A stretch of DNA of 59,638 bases from Gammaproteobacteria bacterium (GTDB lineage Bacteria > Pseudomonadota > Gammaproteobacteria > SZUA-152): NCBI GenBank assembly GCA_011321815.1, contig DROS01000033.1, forward strand, positions 1 to 59,638. Direction: 5' to 3'. Both the position numbers and the translations under genes were made by a program. The notes beneath the pieces were generated by a model, which searched no databases, was not told the DNA's origin, and worked only from the letters and a program-made list of their open reading frames with translations. How positions within the stretch are numbered: the stretch's first letter is position 1; every line of letters starts with the position of its first letter. This document shows positions 58,540-59,638 of this stretch, piece by piece.

Positions 58540-59262
58540 CTAAGCCCCTGTACCCAGGTATTTACCCATGGCAACAGTAATCACTTCCGCCAGATTATCC
58601 AGAAAACTGGTATCCATGTTGGTGTGATAACGGTCTCTTTCAAAACTGCCAATGGCCAGCAATCCCAGATCACCCTGTTTGCCCAGAGGCAGCACAGCAC
58701 TGGAGGCAATACTCTCAGCCTGCTCGCCAAACAGGACCGCCAATTGTTCACCGCTCAACCGCCCACAATAAGGCTTGCCTGCACTGAGTAAACGACGAAA
58801 CAGACCACGCAAAGCATCGGCATCCGCAGAAAATTCGTCACGGGAAGCCAGTTTGCCATCATTTGCCCCAACCAGCAGGCGCAACGCCACCAGACTGGCG
58901 GAAAAATTGCGGCGCAGCTGTTTGTCGATCAGCGTCAACAGGGCATCAAGCGAATCATTTTCGATAATCTGTAGCGTAAATTTATGCAGCTGGGCATTCA
59001 GCTGGTTGTTTTCCCGGGCCACCTGCACCAGCTCTTCCAGCTGCTTTTGCAGACTGGCGTTACCTTCACGCAGGACGGCTACCTGGCGCTCCACCAGAGA
59101 CACCGCCGGCCCCGTAGCATGGGGTACGCGCAAATCCGCCAATAATGTTGGTTTGTCTTCAAAAAATTCAGGGTGACGCCGCAGATAATCGGCAACGCTC
59201 TGGTCGTCTGGCTGCAAACGGGTATTTGTGGGTTTTGATGCCGTGGTCTTCTGGTTGCTCAC
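58540..59262 (-). CDS. DUF484 family protein
   Basis: A 240-residue cytoplasmic protein: SVADYLRRHPEFFEDKPTLL, LRVPHATGPAVSLVERQVAV, a coiled-coil stretch, then a GAF-like C-terminal half (SIASSAVLPLGKQGDLGLLA; SFERDRYHTNMDTSFLDNLA). DUF484 genes typically sit between dapF and xerC, as here. No function is established. Confidence 0.94.
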   Translation of the reverse strand: MSNQKTTASKPTNTRLQPDDQSVADYLRRHPEFFEDKPTLLADLRVPHATGPAVSLVERQVAVLREGNASLQKQLEELVQVARENNQLNAQLHKFTLQIIENDSLDALLTLIDKQLRRNFSASLVALRLLVGANDGKLASRDEFSADADALRGLFRRLLSAGKPYCGRLSGEQLAVLFGEQAESIASSAVLPLGKQGDLGLLAIGSFERDRYHTNMDTSFLDNLAEVITVAMGKYLGTGA

Positions 59263-59315
59263 GTTTAATTCTCACTCTGTTTAGGGATACACCATCATGC
59301 ACTGAAGTACATCAC

Positions 59316-59638
59316 TCATATTTTTATCATCCCTGTAAACACCGTTTGCGCCGGACCGGTCATCAACAGGGGGGACTCCCCCCCCGGCCAGTGAACCAGC
59401 AACTGCCCGCCGGGCAACTCAACCGTCACTGTATCATCCACCATTCCCCAACGCCGCGCCACTGCCACAGCAGCACAGGCACCGGTACCGCAGGCCTGAG
59501 TCTCACCTGCGCCGCGCTCAAACACCCGCAAACGTATCTGGTTACGCGACACTACCTGCATGAAACCCGCATTCACCCGCTGCGAAAACGACGCATGGCC
59601 CTCAATGGCAGAGCCCAGGCGAATAACCGGCGCGGTGG
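59316..59638 (-). CDS. dapF: Diaminopimelate epimerase DapF, 5' end beyond the window
   Basis: The C-terminal part of the lysine/peptidoglycan pathway epimerase; its start lies beyond the right edge. Visible: [20 protein letters not shown], the active-site cysteine motif [20 protein letters not shown], and [12 protein letters not shown]. About 107 codons of roughly 275 are present. The first in the usual dapF-DUF484-xerC series on this strand. Confidence 0.95.
   Translation of the reverse strand, partial: TAPVIRLGSAIEGHASFSQRVNAGFMQVVSRNQIRLRVFERGAGETQACGTGACAAVAVARRWGMVDDTVTVELPGGQLLVHWPGGESPLLMTGPAQTVFTGMIKI

Overview
The window reads as chromosomal DNA of a gammaproteobacterium. Local gene order matches well-known enterobacterial blocks (mla-ibaG-murA, gpmI-envC-yibQ opposite yibN-grxC-secB-gpsA, ubiE-ubiJ-ubiB, hslVU, dapF-DUF484-xerC). 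A DsrN/DsrR-like pair and an ArsR regulator with the cysteine spacing of persulfide sensors suggest a sulfur-oxidising lineage, in the style of purple sulfur bacteria and their relatives. That lineage call is an inference. I see no rRNA, tRNA, CRISPR array or prophage. Genes are densely packed; the exceptions are a few intergenic stretches filled with palindromic repeats or remnants.

Layout. 1-627: 5' part of an unrecognised minus-strand gene. 0.9-6.4 kb: plus-strand ybiB, dsrN-like, dsrR-like, and a NarX/NarL-type two-component pair. 6.5-11 kb: a decayed ISAzo13-type transposase, yaiI, deaD, an odd lipoprotein-signal methyltransferase and yggX. 11.1-20.5 kb (all minus): a long run reading hisG-D-C-B-H-A-F-I-E, hinT, tatA-B-C. 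20.6-31 kb: murA, ibaG, yadGH and mlaBCDEF. The mla genes carry a TolC-family gene and are split between mlaC and mlaD by a dehydrogenase/LysR divergent pair. 31-40 kb: DUF72-like protein, small Cys protein, a membrane zincin candidate, DUF2905, rpiA, ilvA, a Bax-like glucosaminidase, groESL with a CIRCE operator, and a YceK-like lipoprotein. 40-45 kb: class 1B pyrD, trmL followed by a repeat and a relic of a second trmL tail, gpsA, secB, trxC, grxC, yibN, and the SqrR/BigR-like regulator. 45.5-51 kb (plus): gpmI, envC, ctpA, yibQ, yajL. 51.3-59.6 kb (minus): ubiB, ubiJ, an RDD protein, ubiE, DUF971, hslU, hslV, xerC, DUF484 and the 3' part of dapF.

How the genes work together. Core functions dominate: histidine synthesis, twin-arginine export, outer-membrane lipid asymmetry, ubiquinone synthesis, protein folding and degradation, and envelope remodelling. 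The most specific physiological signals are sulfur-related. DsrN amidates siroheme for reverse dissimilatory sulfite reductase, and DsrR is the cysteine-poor A-type scaffold homologue of the same system. A rhodanese, glutaredoxin and thioredoxin run lies beside the likely persulfide sensor. The main dsrAB cluster is not in this window.

Intergenic DNA carries at least two dispersed palindromic repeat families: a CGCAAAG-rich family with recurring ends, and an AGGTTGG family. Copies sit inside the his and mla clusters and after trmL.
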